Source: an uncultured Desulfovibrionaceae bacterium (GTDB lineage: Bacteria > Desulfobacterota > Desulfovibrionia > Desulfovibrionales > Desulfovibrionaceae). Taken from it: 7,578 nucleotides of DNA. A program made the translations under genes and the position numbers. Below, one piece after another: positions 1-6,485 of the stretch. The notes under the pieces were generated by a model. That model saw only the letters and a program-made list of their open reading frames with translations, was not told the DNA's origin and made no database searches. The stretch spans positions 1 to 7,578 of the forward strand of contig CAMWXW010000025.1 in NCBI GenBank assembly GCA_947178315.1. Direction: 5' to 3'. Numbering within the stretch: position 1 is the first letter of the stretch; each line of letters starts with the position of its first letter.

Positions 1-81
1 CCTATGCTATAGTATATATACATGTTTCTAGAGGTTTTTTCAATAAAAAAGCATAAATAGATTTACAAAGCGAAGAAAATA

Positions 82-114
82 CGGTACACCTCTCGAAAGC
101 GAGGTTATTTACCG
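82..114 (+). other. Structured 5' leader hairpin upstream of the HU-family gene
   Basis: A G+C-rich island in an AT-rich leader folds as a long hairpin. CGGTA (82-86) pairs with TACCG (110-114). An inner stem ACCTC (88-92) pairs with GAGGT (101-105). After one T/C mismatch, a C-G pair (94/99) closes a GAAA tetraloop (95-98). CGAGG (100-104) can alternatively pair with CCTCG (117-121), so two folds compete. No T-tract follows, so it is not an intrinsic terminator. It does not match any riboswitch consensus I know. It may stabilise the mRNA or serve as a regulatory leader. The pairing is seen in the sequence; the role is inference. Confidence 0.4.
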
Positions 115-143
115 CCCCTCGTGAAGCTGTATTTATTTATCCT

Positions 144-149
144 AAGGAG
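144..149 (+). promoter_or_regulatory. Ribosome binding site of the HU-family gene
   Basis: AAGGAG lies 6 nt before the ATG at 156. This is a strong Shine-Dalgarno match to the CCTCCTTT 16S tail visible at the right end of the window, and it fixes the start codon. Confidence 0.85.
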
Positions 150-155
150 TTTTTC

Positions 156-434
156 ATGATTAAGGCAGATTTGATAGAAGCTATCTACAAAAAAGGTAAC
201 TTTACATCTAAGGCTCAGGTTGAACATGCTCTTAACACCATCATCACTGTTTTTATAGATTGTCTTGCTAAAGGAGATTCGTTCTCTTTGCCAGATTTTG
301 GTACTTTCAAAGTTGCTGAGCGTGCTGCTCGCAAAGGTCGCAATCTAAAAACAGGCGCAGAAATCTTAATTCCTGCTTCTAAAGTGGCCAGATTTTCTCC
401 CTCTAAAAAACTCAAAGAAAAAGTCAAAGGATAA
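156..434 (+). CDS. HU/IHF-family nucleoid DNA-binding protein
   Basis: This 92-residue protein has the normal length of an HU/IHF subunit, a nucleoid protein that binds as a dimer and bends DNA. The N-terminal helices occupy about residues 3-38. The family signature follows: DFGTF at 47-51, then the basic beta-arm ERAARKGRN (55-63) and KTGAEI, then IPASKVARFSPSKKLK near the C-terminus. Oddly, the proline usually found in the arm tip (RNPxTG), which wedges between DNA base pairs, is leucine here (L64 in RNLKTG). The protein may therefore kink DNA less or differently from canonical HU. The gene stands alone between its own leader and a hairpin terminator, so it is probably monocistronic. Family assignment is secure. 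Whether it is the main HU or a paralogue cannot be told from the window. Confidence 0.95.
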   Translation: MIKADLIEAIYKKGNFTSKAQVEHALNTIITVFIDCLAKGDSFSLPDFGTFKVAERAARKGRNLKTGAEILIPASKVARFSPSKKLKEKVKG

Positions 435-446
435 CTTTCTTGACTT

Positions 447-477
447 ACACAGTGGGAGGCTTTCTTTCCTACTGTGT
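447..477 (+). terminator. Hairpin terminator after the HU-family gene
   Basis: ACACAGTGGGA (447-457) pairs with TCCTACTGTGT (467-477). This gives an 11-bp stem including one G-T wobble, with a 9-nt loop. It starts 12 nt after the HU stop codon. The following stretch is pyrimidine-rich but not a pure T-run, so termination may be partial. Confidence 0.6.
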
Positions 478-501
478 CCTCACTTTCTTCTATACACCTC
501 C

Positions 502-527
502 TATGCTATTATTTATTCTATAGCATA
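502..527. promoter_or_regulatory. Inverted repeat TATGCTAT-N10-ATAGCATA, possible operator upstream of lapG-like gene
   Basis: Perfect 8-bp arms at 502-509 and 520-527 are separated by 10 nt. The right arm covers the expected -35 region of the TATAAT box at 540-545, which itself lacks a good -35 hexamer. This layout suits a dimeric regulator. The left arm with two preceding bases, CCTATGCTAT, also occurs at window positions 1-10. The repeat is seen directly; operator function is inferred. Confidence 0.4.
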
Positions 528-539
528 AAGAGCTTAGAG

Positions 540-545
540 TATAAT
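540..545 (+). promoter_or_regulatory. Candidate -10 box of the lapG-like gene promoter
   Basis: A perfect TATAAT lies 75 bp before the lapG-like start codon and after the HU terminator. At a spacing of 17-18 bp the upstream hexamer is poor (TTCTAT at 516-521), and that region overlaps the right arm of the inverted repeat at 502-527. The promoter, if real, may need an activator. Confidence 0.4.
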
Positions 546-620
546 CTCTCTGTGTACCCTTTTCTATAGCTGTATTTTGCCGAATAACAATATGAATTCT
601 CGTATCGTTATAGGGGCAAT

Positions 621-1241
621 ATGCGTACATGCTATATATTCATCGTTTCTAACATATTCTTTCTTCTATGTACTCTCCCTCTGTATGCTCAGGGAAAAAG
701 TAGAGTGTACGATGTGATTTTAGGTAGAAGAATGATACAAAGACCAATTGATATCCTACCAAAATGGTCTAGTATGCTCAATAAAGTACAGAAAAAAAGA
801 GAGTCTTTACATGATGCTTCCCGTATATCAACATATACATGGGGAAAGATAAAACAATTATGGGCACAGCTTTCAACAAAAGAAAAAGTAGAAAAAGTAA
901 ATGCTCTTTTTAATGCATTCCCTTATACCGAAGATATCCTAAACTACGGACTTGAAGATTATTGGGCGACGCCAAAAGAATTTTTATCTCATTCTGGAGA
1001 TTGTGAAGACTATGCTATTACAAAATTTTATGCACTCAAAGATCTCGGAATTCCAGAACATGATATGCGTATTCTTGTGCTGATAGATACTATACGAGGC
1101 ATAGGACATGCTGTACTCCTTGTACATTATGATAACGAGATATATCTGCTTGATAACGTAAGTGAACTCATATTGCCTGCAAAGCTCTATACTCATTACG
1201 ATCCACAGTTCTCTGTTGATAGATTTGGTGTCTATTTGTAA
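621..1241 (+). CDS. LapG-like periplasmic cysteine protease (transglutaminase-like, BTLCP/DUF920 family)
   Basis: The protein has 206 residues. It begins with a signal peptide (hydrophobic 5-21, likely cleavage after LYA at 23), so it works in the periplasm. The mature part matches LapG, a calcium-dependent protease that cuts the N-terminal retention module of giant RTX/Lap adhesins and frees cells from biofilm. Expected catalytic residues are present: Cys128 in SGDCEDYA, His163 in GIGHAVLLV and Asp178 in LLDNV. Asp127 and Glu129 beside the cysteine correspond to LapG calcium ligands. Length and triad spacing fit the family. The start at 621 has AGGGG 4 nt upstream and gives a clean signal peptide. 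The next gene encodes a membrane receptor that plausibly controls it (84-bp gap, same strand). No adhesin or type I secretion genes are in the window. The family is secure; the substrate is inferred. In Desulfovibrio the equivalent is, as I recall, DvhG. Confidence 0.88.
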   Translation: MRTCYIFIVSNIFFLLCTLPLYAQGKSRVYDVILGRRMIQRPIDILPKWSSMLNKVQKKRESLHDASRISTYTWGKIKQLWAQLSTKEKVEKVNALFNAFPYTEDILNYGLEDYWATPKEFLSHSGDCEDYAITKFYALKDLGIPEHDMRILVLIDTIRGIGHAVLLVHYDNEIYLLDNVSELILPAKLYTHYDPQFSVDRFGVYL

Positions 1242-1268
1242 GACAATACATATAATTTCTATACTAGG

Positions 1269-1297
1269 TATACATTATGCTATATAGTATATATACT
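1269..1297 (+). promoter_or_regulatory. Candidate promoter for the HD-GYP receptor gene
   Basis: TATACA (1269-1274; 4 of 6 matches to TTGACA) and TATACT (1292-1297; 5 of 6 matches to TATAAT) are separated by 17 bp. The gene would start about 29 bp beyond the -10 box. The region is very AT-rich, so chance matches are likely. Co-transcription from the lapG-like gene is an alternative. Confidence 0.3.
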
Positions 1298-1299
1298 AT
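1284..1299. promoter_or_regulatory. 16-bp perfect palindrome upstream of the receptor gene
   Basis: ATAGTATATATACTAT equals its own reverse complement and overlaps the candidate -10 box of the downstream gene. It sits inside a longer element, TATGCTATATAGTATATATAC (1276-1296), which nearly repeats TATGCTATAGTATATATAC at 3-21, differing by a 2-bp insertion. It could be an operator or simply an AT-rich melting region. Confidence 0.4.
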
Positions 1300-1325
1300 T
1301 ATATACATGAGGGCTAGGAGTTGAT

Positions 1326-3410
1326 ATGAATCACGCTACACATGAAGAAAATACGCACAATAGAGCACGAATGATACGATATGGACTTATCATTATTTCT
1401 ATATTCGTCATCATTGCTGTTGTGCTTACTGCTACTATAGTACAAAAACAATTCATTACTCAAAAAGACTCCCTTGCTAAAGAACAATCCATTCAAGCGA
1501 CGCAGAGAAAGGAAAGTTTTGCCATATGGCTTACCTCTCTCTTAGAACAAGGAAGTAAACTTATCAATTCTGACCTCTTTCAATTATTCAGTGCAGAAGT
1601 CGCACGGCTTGAAGATAGAGTAGAAGTCTTATTCTCTCTTGGGGCTCTCCACAACATCTTGCCTGATAATACACAAATACCAAAAGAAGATACTGCTCTT
1701 GTCGCTCAACTACCTCTTATGCAGAATCTCTTAAGAGAGTTCATTGTCTATTCAGACTTTATTTCTGGAAGAGTTGTCAATAAACAATATCATATCTATC
1801 TTGCATCAAATAAAACTCCTCCTCCTCTTACTCAGGCTCAGAAAGAACTCATTGATACTGTATTCACAACAGGAGAACCTCTCTTTGCTCCACTTACAAT
1901 CACACCCAATGGAATCATACTCGATATTTATTTTCCTATTACATCACCATATCTTGAGAATACAAAAGAAAAACAGATTGTTGCAGTTTTAATAACATCA
2001 AAGCTCGTTGGACAAGAAATTACAAAACTTCTTAATGGAACGACACAGAGTACAGATACGACAAATACATTTTATCTGTTACAAGAAGCAAATAATGAAT
2101 ATATCAGTGCAAATAACGTAATTGCAAAAATGCAATCCGAAGTACAGACTACTGAGAGTACTGTTCCCTTTGAAAAACGTCTTTCTGTGACTAATGATGA
2201 CTTAGCTGTCTATTCTAGTGGTATTTCTATCCCTGGAACACCATGGTTTCTCCTCAAAGAAACACCTGTATCTGTTATTTATTCCAAACTCACTACGACA
2301 GTATATAGTATTCTTATCTTTGCCGGATTATCCACATGTATTGTGATTCTTGTTTTTGTCGCACTGTGGTGGTATTTAATGGAGAAAGAACAGCGTTCTC
2401 TTGCTCATGACTTCAAATCACTCTACCTTGTTATAGATGAGCAACAACAACTTCTCAATGGGATTAACTCTAGCATCACAGATATGATAGTCTTAACTGA
2501 TACAAATGATATTATTCAATATACAAATAAAGCCTTTGCAGAAAAAGTTGAAAAAGCTCCAGAAGCACTTCTTGGACTCACAATGCAAGAAGTTTTTGGC
2601 TTTGATACTGCAAAGAGAATCACAAAACATGATACCTCTATTCTTGCTACAGGAAAGCCTCACTCATTTGAAGAGGTGATTTTTATCAAATCGCAAAAAC
2701 ATATCTTCCAAATTATCCGTACACCATTTCAGCAAGGAGAGCATTCCAGTAGTATTGTTTCCGTCTTTAGAGACATCACTGAAATGAAAGAGAATATTGA
2801 GTATACTCAAAAATTATTAGAGCAAACTGTTGAGGCTCTTGTTCAAACTGTCGAGATGAGAGACCCGTATCTTGCCGGACATACAGATATGATGCGAACC
2901 TGTGTTGAAGGAATATGCAAAGAACTTGAATGTAATCCTCAAGAAAAGCAACTCATGTTACTCGCTACAAATCTCTCACAGATTGGAAAACTCTTTGTCC
3001 CTGTAGAGATACTCACCAAGACAACACCACTTACACAAGATGAAAAACAACAATTGGAAGAACATGTACAACATTCTTTACGTATTATCTCTGGAATAGA
3101 GTTCAAACTCCCTGTTGCAGAAGTAATAGAACAAATGAATGAACGCACTGATGGAAGTGGATATCCTGCTCATCTTACAGAAAATGAGATACGTTTTGAA
3201 GCAAAAGTTATCGCTGTTGCAAATTCATTCTGTGCATTAGTAAAACCACGCTCATATCGTACTGCCCTTTCTATCACAGAAGCTATTGATACTCTTGAAC
3301 AGCAAGGAGGATATGATGTAGCTATTCTCCATGCTTTAGAAGAATTCCTCCAAACAGATGAAGGAAAAGCTTTTATTACTACACAAATAAAAAGAAATCA
3401 AAGAGGATAA
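1326..3410 (+). CDS. Inner-membrane receptor: periplasmic Cache-like domain, PAS, degenerate HD-GYP (DvhD-like partner of the LapG-like protease)
   Basis: This protein of 694 residues has TM1 at about 18-39, a periplasmic domain at 40-325 and TM2 at about 326-350. A PAS domain follows at about 375-486, ending in FRDITE, and then an HD-GYP-type domain at about 497-650. The periplasmic part looks double-Cache-like, with PGTPWFLL (303-310) just before TM2. The HD-GYP domain keeps RDPYLAGH (512-519), His580 and DGSGYP (609-614). The HD dyad, however, is Ser551-Gln552, the HH pair is Met604-Asn605, and the later Asp is Asn633. It should therefore not hydrolyse cyclic-di-GMP but may still bind it. 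Next to a LapG-like protease, it is best read as a LapD-analogous switch that sequesters the protease according to cyclic-di-GMP level. This resembles, from memory, DvhD of Desulfovibrio vulgaris. AGGAG 5 nt before the ATG supports the start. Domains are clear; ligand and partner are inferred. Confidence 0.85.
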   Translation: MNHATHEENTHNRARMIRYGLIIISIFVIIAVVLTATIVQKQFITQKDSLAKEQSIQATQRKESFAIWLTSLLEQGSKLINSDLFQLFSAEVARLEDRVEVLFSLGALHNILPDNTQIPKEDTALVAQLPLMQNLLREFIVYSDFISGRVVNKQYHIYLASNKTPPPLTQAQKELIDTVFTTGEPLFAPLTITPNGIILDIYFPITSPYLENTKEKQIVAVLITSKLVGQEITKLLNGTTQSTDTTNTFYLLQEANNEYISANNVIAKMQSEVQTTESTVPFEKRLSVTNDDLAVYSSGISIPGTPWFLLKETPVSVIYSKLTTTVYSILIFAGLSTCIVILVFVALWWYLMEKEQRSLAHDFKSLYLVIDEQQQLLNGINSSITDMIVLTDTNDIIQYTNKAFAEKVEKAPEALLGLTMQEVFGFDTAKRITKHDTSILATGKPHSFEEVIFIKSQKHIFQIIRTPFQQGEHSSSIVSVFRDITEMKENIEYTQKLLEQTVEALVQTVEMRDPYLAGHTDMMRTCVEGICKELECNPQEKQLMLLATNLSQIGKLFVPVEILTKTTPLTQDEKQQLEEHVQHSLRIISGIEFKLPVAEVIEQMNERTDGSGYPAHLTENEIRFEAKVIAVANSFCALVKPRSYRTALSITEAIDTLEQQGGYDVAILHALEEFLQTDEGKAFITTQIKRNQRG

Positions 3411-3428
3411 AAGAGAAAATATATAAAT

Positions 3429-3463
3429 AAGAAGGTGCTTGTTATCGCACCCTCTTTTCTTTT
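3429..3463. terminator. Bidirectional intrinsic terminator between convergent genes
   Basis: GGTGC (3434-3438) pairs with GCACC (3447-3451) around an 8-nt loop. After one A/C mismatch, AAGA (3429-3432) pairs with TCTT (3453-3456). On the plus strand the stem runs into a T-rich tail ending the receptor gene. On the minus strand it is followed by TTATTTATATATTTT, ending asnS. The asnS stop codon (3462-3464) abuts the structure, so one element likely serves both transcripts. Confidence 0.8.
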
Positions 3464-4853
3464 AGAAATCAAGAGAACCAGGAACTCGTGGGAATGCTAT
3501 TACATCACGTATATTACTAATCCCTGTAAGCATCATCAGTAAGCGTTCAAAGCCAAGTCCAAATCCAGCATGTGGAACAGTACCATACCGACGTATATCA
3601 AGGTACCACCATAATTCTTCTGTTGAGATACCAAGACTCTTCATGCGTTGCTCTAATTTTTCTCTATTCTCTTCACGCTGACTTCCTCCAACAAGTTCTC
3701 CAATACGAGGAATAAGAATATCCATTGCCGCAACTGTCTCTCCATCTTCATTTTGCTTCATATAGAACGCTTTTATATCCTTTGGATAGTTATAGACTAT
3801 CACAGGCTTCTTATAGTATTCTTCTGCAAGGAAACGCTCATGCTCTGTTTGTAAATCTGTACCAAAGGCAACCTGATATTGGAAACGTTGTTGTTCTTTA
3901 CTAAGAATCTCTATTGCCTCTCTATAGGAAATTCGTACAAAGGGTTCTAGTAAAACTTGTAACTCCTCTAATAATCCTTTATGGACAAATTGTGAAAATA
4001 ATGAAATATCCTCTGCTGATGTATCAAGAACAGATTGTACTACATATTGGATACAACGCTCTCCAAGCTCCATGCAATCTTCTAATGTTCCAAATGCAAA
4101 CTCTGGCTCTACCATCCAAAATTCTGCAGCATGTCGTGCTGTATTGGAATTCTCTGCTCTAAATGTAGGGCCAAATGTATATACTTTACCAAGACCCATC
4201 ATCAATGCTTCTGCTTCTAGTTGTCCTGATACAGTCAAGCCTGCCTCTTTACAAAAAAAGTCTTCCTTAAAATAAAGCTCTCTCTTTTCAGCACTATCCT
4301 CAACCAATGGAGATGTTGGTTGAAGCGTTGTTACACGGAACATTTCCCCTGCTCCCTCACAATCTGAACCCGTTATTATTGGAGTATGGACATAGAAAAA
4401 TCCCTCATTATGGAAAAATGAGTGAATAGCAAACGCAGCTTGAGAGCGAATACGTAACATTGCACCATATTTATTTGTTCTAGGGCGAAGATGAGCTATT
4501 GTACGCAAGTATTCATCTGAATGACGCTTTTTTTGTAACGGAAACGACTCTCTATCTGACGTTCCAAAAATAGTGATAGAAGAAGGGTGCATCTCTATCG
4601 CTTGCTCTTTGCCTTCTGATTGCTTTACTCTCCCTTCGCATTGTAATGATGTTCCTACAGTGATATCATTAACTAATTCACATAGAGGTGATGATGAACT
4701 AAGAACTAGTTGTAAATTAGTGAGACAAGAACCATCATTTACTTCTATAAAAATGATTTCTTTAAGATGTCGCACAGTTCGCACCCAACCACAAATGATA
4801 ATATCTTTATCTATTGTTTGTAACGCTTTTACAATAGGTATTCTTCTTTTCAT
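3462..4853 (-). CDS. asnS: Asparaginyl-tRNA synthetase
   Basis: This cytoplasmic enzyme charges tRNA-Asn with asparagine using ATP. Starting at 4853 it has 463 residues, against 466 for E. coli AsnS as I recall it. The N-terminal OB-fold anticodon-binding domain starts with CGWVRTVRHLK. The class IIb catalytic core follows: motif 1 region FFHNEGFFYVHTPIIT, then GAGEMFRVTTLQ, motif 2 FRAENSNTARHAAEFW, the GGSQREE segment, and motif 3 GFGLGFERLL. The end (FPRVPGSLDF) is the usual AsnRS C-terminus. It lacks the large GAD insertion of bacterial AspRS. An in-frame ATG at 4865 would add MERD, but a GGAG with 6-nt spacing directly precedes the ATG at 4853, and that start aligns with the E. coli N-terminus, so I chose it. 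It follows the VCBS gene by about 110 bp on the same strand and ends at the shared terminator. Confidence 0.97.
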   Translation of the reverse strand: MKRRIPIVKALQTIDKDIIICGWVRTVRHLKEIIFIEVNDGSCLTNLQLVLSSSSPLCELVNDITVGTSLQCEGRVKQSEGKEQAIEMHPSSITIFGTSDRESFPLQKKRHSDEYLRTIAHLRPRTNKYGAMLRIRSQAAFAIHSFFHNEGFFYVHTPIITGSDCEGAGEMFRVTTLQPTSPLVEDSAEKRELYFKEDFFCKEAGLTVSGQLEAEALMMGLGKVYTFGPTFRAENSNTARHAAEFWMVEPEFAFGTLEDCMELGERCIQYVVQSVLDTSAEDISLFSQFVHKGLLEELQVLLEPFVRISYREAIEILSKEQQRFQYQVAFGTDLQTEHERFLAEEYYKKPVIVYNYPKDIKAFYMKQNEDGETVAAMDILIPRIGELVGGSQREENREKLEQRMKSLGISTEELWWYLDIRRYGTVPHAGFGLGFERLLMMLTGISNIRDVIAFPRVPGSLDF

Positions 4854-4918
4854 ATCTCTCTCCATTTGCTCTCTTGTATTCTTTTTTATGTTCCTCTTAC
4901 ATAACAGAGGTATTACTC

Positions 4919-4945
4919 ACTATAAAATACAGGATATCATATCAA
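4919..4945 (-). promoter_or_regulatory. Weak candidate promoter of asnS
   Basis: On the minus strand TTGATA (4945-4940) and TATAGT (4924-4919) are separated by 15 bp, shorter than ideal, and lie about 65 bp before the asnS start. An odd-centred dyad GATATCATATC (4933-4943) overlaps it, and a small hairpin CCTCT/AGAGG (4893-4897 with 4906-4910) lies in the leader. asnS may instead be read through from the upstream genes. Confidence 0.28.
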
Positions 4946-4961
4946 ATATACCCCTTACTAT

Positions 4962-6434
4962 CTACTCTCCTTCTTTACCAATAGATTGGAAAAGCAAAGA
5001 GGAGCGATGTTTTTGAAAATTCGCAATCATAGGAGTATATGTTACAAAGACAAAGAGTTCTATTCTCCCTTTATCATCTACAGCTATATCAAAGTCTGCA
5101 ACTGATGCATTGATACTAGGTGAACTCCATATATTTTGAAATGAGTCCTTCGAGAATCGAAGACCTTCTATAATATATTTAGAAAAAGAACGGTATGTTG
5201 TCGTGACACTTGAGCGATTCACTGCATTTGAAAGCAGAAGTACAGGGCGTTTTTCCTCTACTGGAAGATGTATAAAGTGAGTTGGCATATAATAGATACT
5301 ATCTTGAGTACTGCTCTTTGACGCTATCTTATGTTCAGGGATTAAATTCATAAAATGACTTGTTGATGAATATCGCTCGGCTGTCTTATACAATAACGTA
5401 AGTGAGTTAGCTTTATATACAGATATTGTTTCAAACTCTGGGAAAAGAAGGGCTATACAAAGTTCATCTTCAATCATCAATGTAGTAAAGTTAAATATAT
5501 TCCCTTGATGAGGAAGCTCTACTCGTTCTCCTCTGCGTATTTTTCTTTCTTCAACAGTAAATCTGTACACTGGATTAGAAAAGTATGGTGTAGGATATGA
5601 AGGAATACTTTGTAAAATAGGTATCATCACTTCTTGAGACGCATCATAGTACGCTCCTAATAGATACGGTTCTGCATAGCTTACTACAGAAAGACTGCCT
5701 TCTTTGTATGTAAAAATATATGAATATGCAGATCGAGCATCAATCATAACAGTAACTAAAATACCTATATCTTCTGCATTGATAGGGGCAACTGATACAT
5801 ATTTTGCTTGTTGTTTTCCATTAAATGTATAGCGAGCTTTTTCATTAAAAATTGTTCCATCTCTTCCATATATCAAGAGTTCTTTTTCTCCTAAGAGAAC
5901 ATATTCCTTCTCACCATTCTTATCAAGATCAGCTATCCGTAGTCCACGTGGAGCAATAGGAAGAGCAATAGCACTCTGCCAATCTGTTGTCGAAAGAAGA
6001 TCTATCTTAGACTTGGATACCTGCTCATTTTCTCCTTGAACAGGAATAACTCCACCTTGTATATTTGCCTGCATAGCTGGGATAATTTGCTCGACTTCTG
6101 GCAAGATTGTATCTTTTGTTGCACTGATAGGATAGATATAGACACCACCATTTTCTATTTCAAGACGAATATCAATAGAAACATGATTTCCAAGAACACT
6201 TACAACACCTCGTATGACTGAGTGTGCAGTTTCTACTTCCTGCTGTTGAGCAATGATTTCATGAGAAGAAATTCTCGATTCTATAATACTCGGTAGAGCA
6301 CTTGCAAGATATGTATATTCTTCAGGAGCATTTACCTCAAAAGGTTTGATAACAACAATTTTTTGTGCAAATGCATGTGTAGAGAGTAAACATACACAAA
6401 ACACAATAGAAACTGCATATATAATGGCTTTCAT
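4962..6434 (-). CDS. Secreted FG-GAP/VCBS-repeat protein with an N-terminal TolB-N/FlgO-like region
   Basis: The protein has 490 residues. A signal peptide (hydrophobic 4-20, probable cleavage after HAFA at 23) sends it across the inner membrane; there is no lipobox cysteine. Residues about 25-130 begin KIVVIKPFEV and run through a block resembling the small alpha/beta domains of TolB-N/FlgO/CsgG-type envelope proteins; this is a loose resemblance only. From about 150 the protein looks like a beta-propeller of FG-GAP/VCBS type, with a clear repeat RIADLDKNGEKEYVLLG. A second, weaker one (SVADFDIAVDDKGRIELFVF) lies near the C-terminus. The Asp-rich loops could bind calcium. Such proteins act in the periplasm or at the surface; the specific role is unknown. 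AGGAG with 7-nt spacing fixes the start. It lies 51 bp after the glycosyltransferase on the same strand, so the two may be co-transcribed. Confidence 0.75.
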   Translation of the reverse strand: MKAIIYAVSIVFCVCLLSTHAFAQKIVVIKPFEVNAPEEYTYLASALPSIIESRISSHEIIAQQQEVETAHSVIRGVVSVLGNHVSIDIRLEIENGGVYIYPISATKDTILPEVEQIIPAMQANIQGGVIPVQGENEQVSKSKIDLLSTTDWQSAIALPIAPRGLRIADLDKNGEKEYVLLGEKELLIYGRDGTIFNEKARYTFNGKQQAKYVSVAPINAEDIGILVTVMIDARSAYSYIFTYKEGSLSVVSYAEPYLLGAYYDASQEVMIPILQSIPSYPTPYFSNPVYRFTVEERKIRRGERVELPHQGNIFNFTTLMIEDELCIALLFPEFETISVYKANSLTLLYKTAERYSSTSHFMNLIPEHKIASKSSTQDSIYYMPTHFIHLPVEEKRPVLLLSNAVNRSSVTTTYRSFSKYIIEGLRFSKDSFQNIWSSPSINASVADFDIAVDDKGRIELFVFVTYTPMIANFQKHRSSLLFQSIGKEGE

Positions 6435-6441
6435 AAGTCAA

Positions 6442-6449
6442 CTCCTACA
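6442..6449 (-). promoter_or_regulatory. Ribosome binding site of the VCBS-repeat gene
   Basis: On the minus strand GTAGGAGT includes AGGAG, 7 nt before the ATG at 6434. It supports the chosen start and the complete signal peptide. The coordinates are listed high to low in the direction of transcription. Confidence 0.7.
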
Positions 6450-6485
6450 ATATAGAGTAGCACGTTTACCATTGTAACGCAAGTT

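Noticed and set aside
82..121. Cyclic-di-GMP or other known riboswitch in the HU leader
   Set aside because: The conserved cores of the GEMM and other riboswitches I know are absent; only generic hairpins are visible.
1744..1992. An 82-codon open frame overlapping the receptor gene in another frame
   Set aside because: It is leucine- and serine-rich shadow coding inside the periplasmic domain of the receptor, with no start signals.
3462..4853. Aspartyl-tRNA synthetase
   Set aside because: At 463 residues without a GAD insertion and with AsnRS-type motifs throughout (GGSQREE, GFGLGFERLL), it fits AsnRS, not bacterial AspRS of about 590 residues.
4851..4865. Upstream asnS start at 4865 (adds MERD)
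   Set aside because: The GGAG for the internal ATG at 4853 overlaps this extension, and the shorter form matches the E. coli N-terminus better.
4573..5016. A 147-codon open frame on the plus strand
   Set aside because: It lies antisense across the N-terminal part of asnS and its leader, has low-complexity hydrophobic content at the end and no ribosome binding site. asnS on the other strand is unmistakable.
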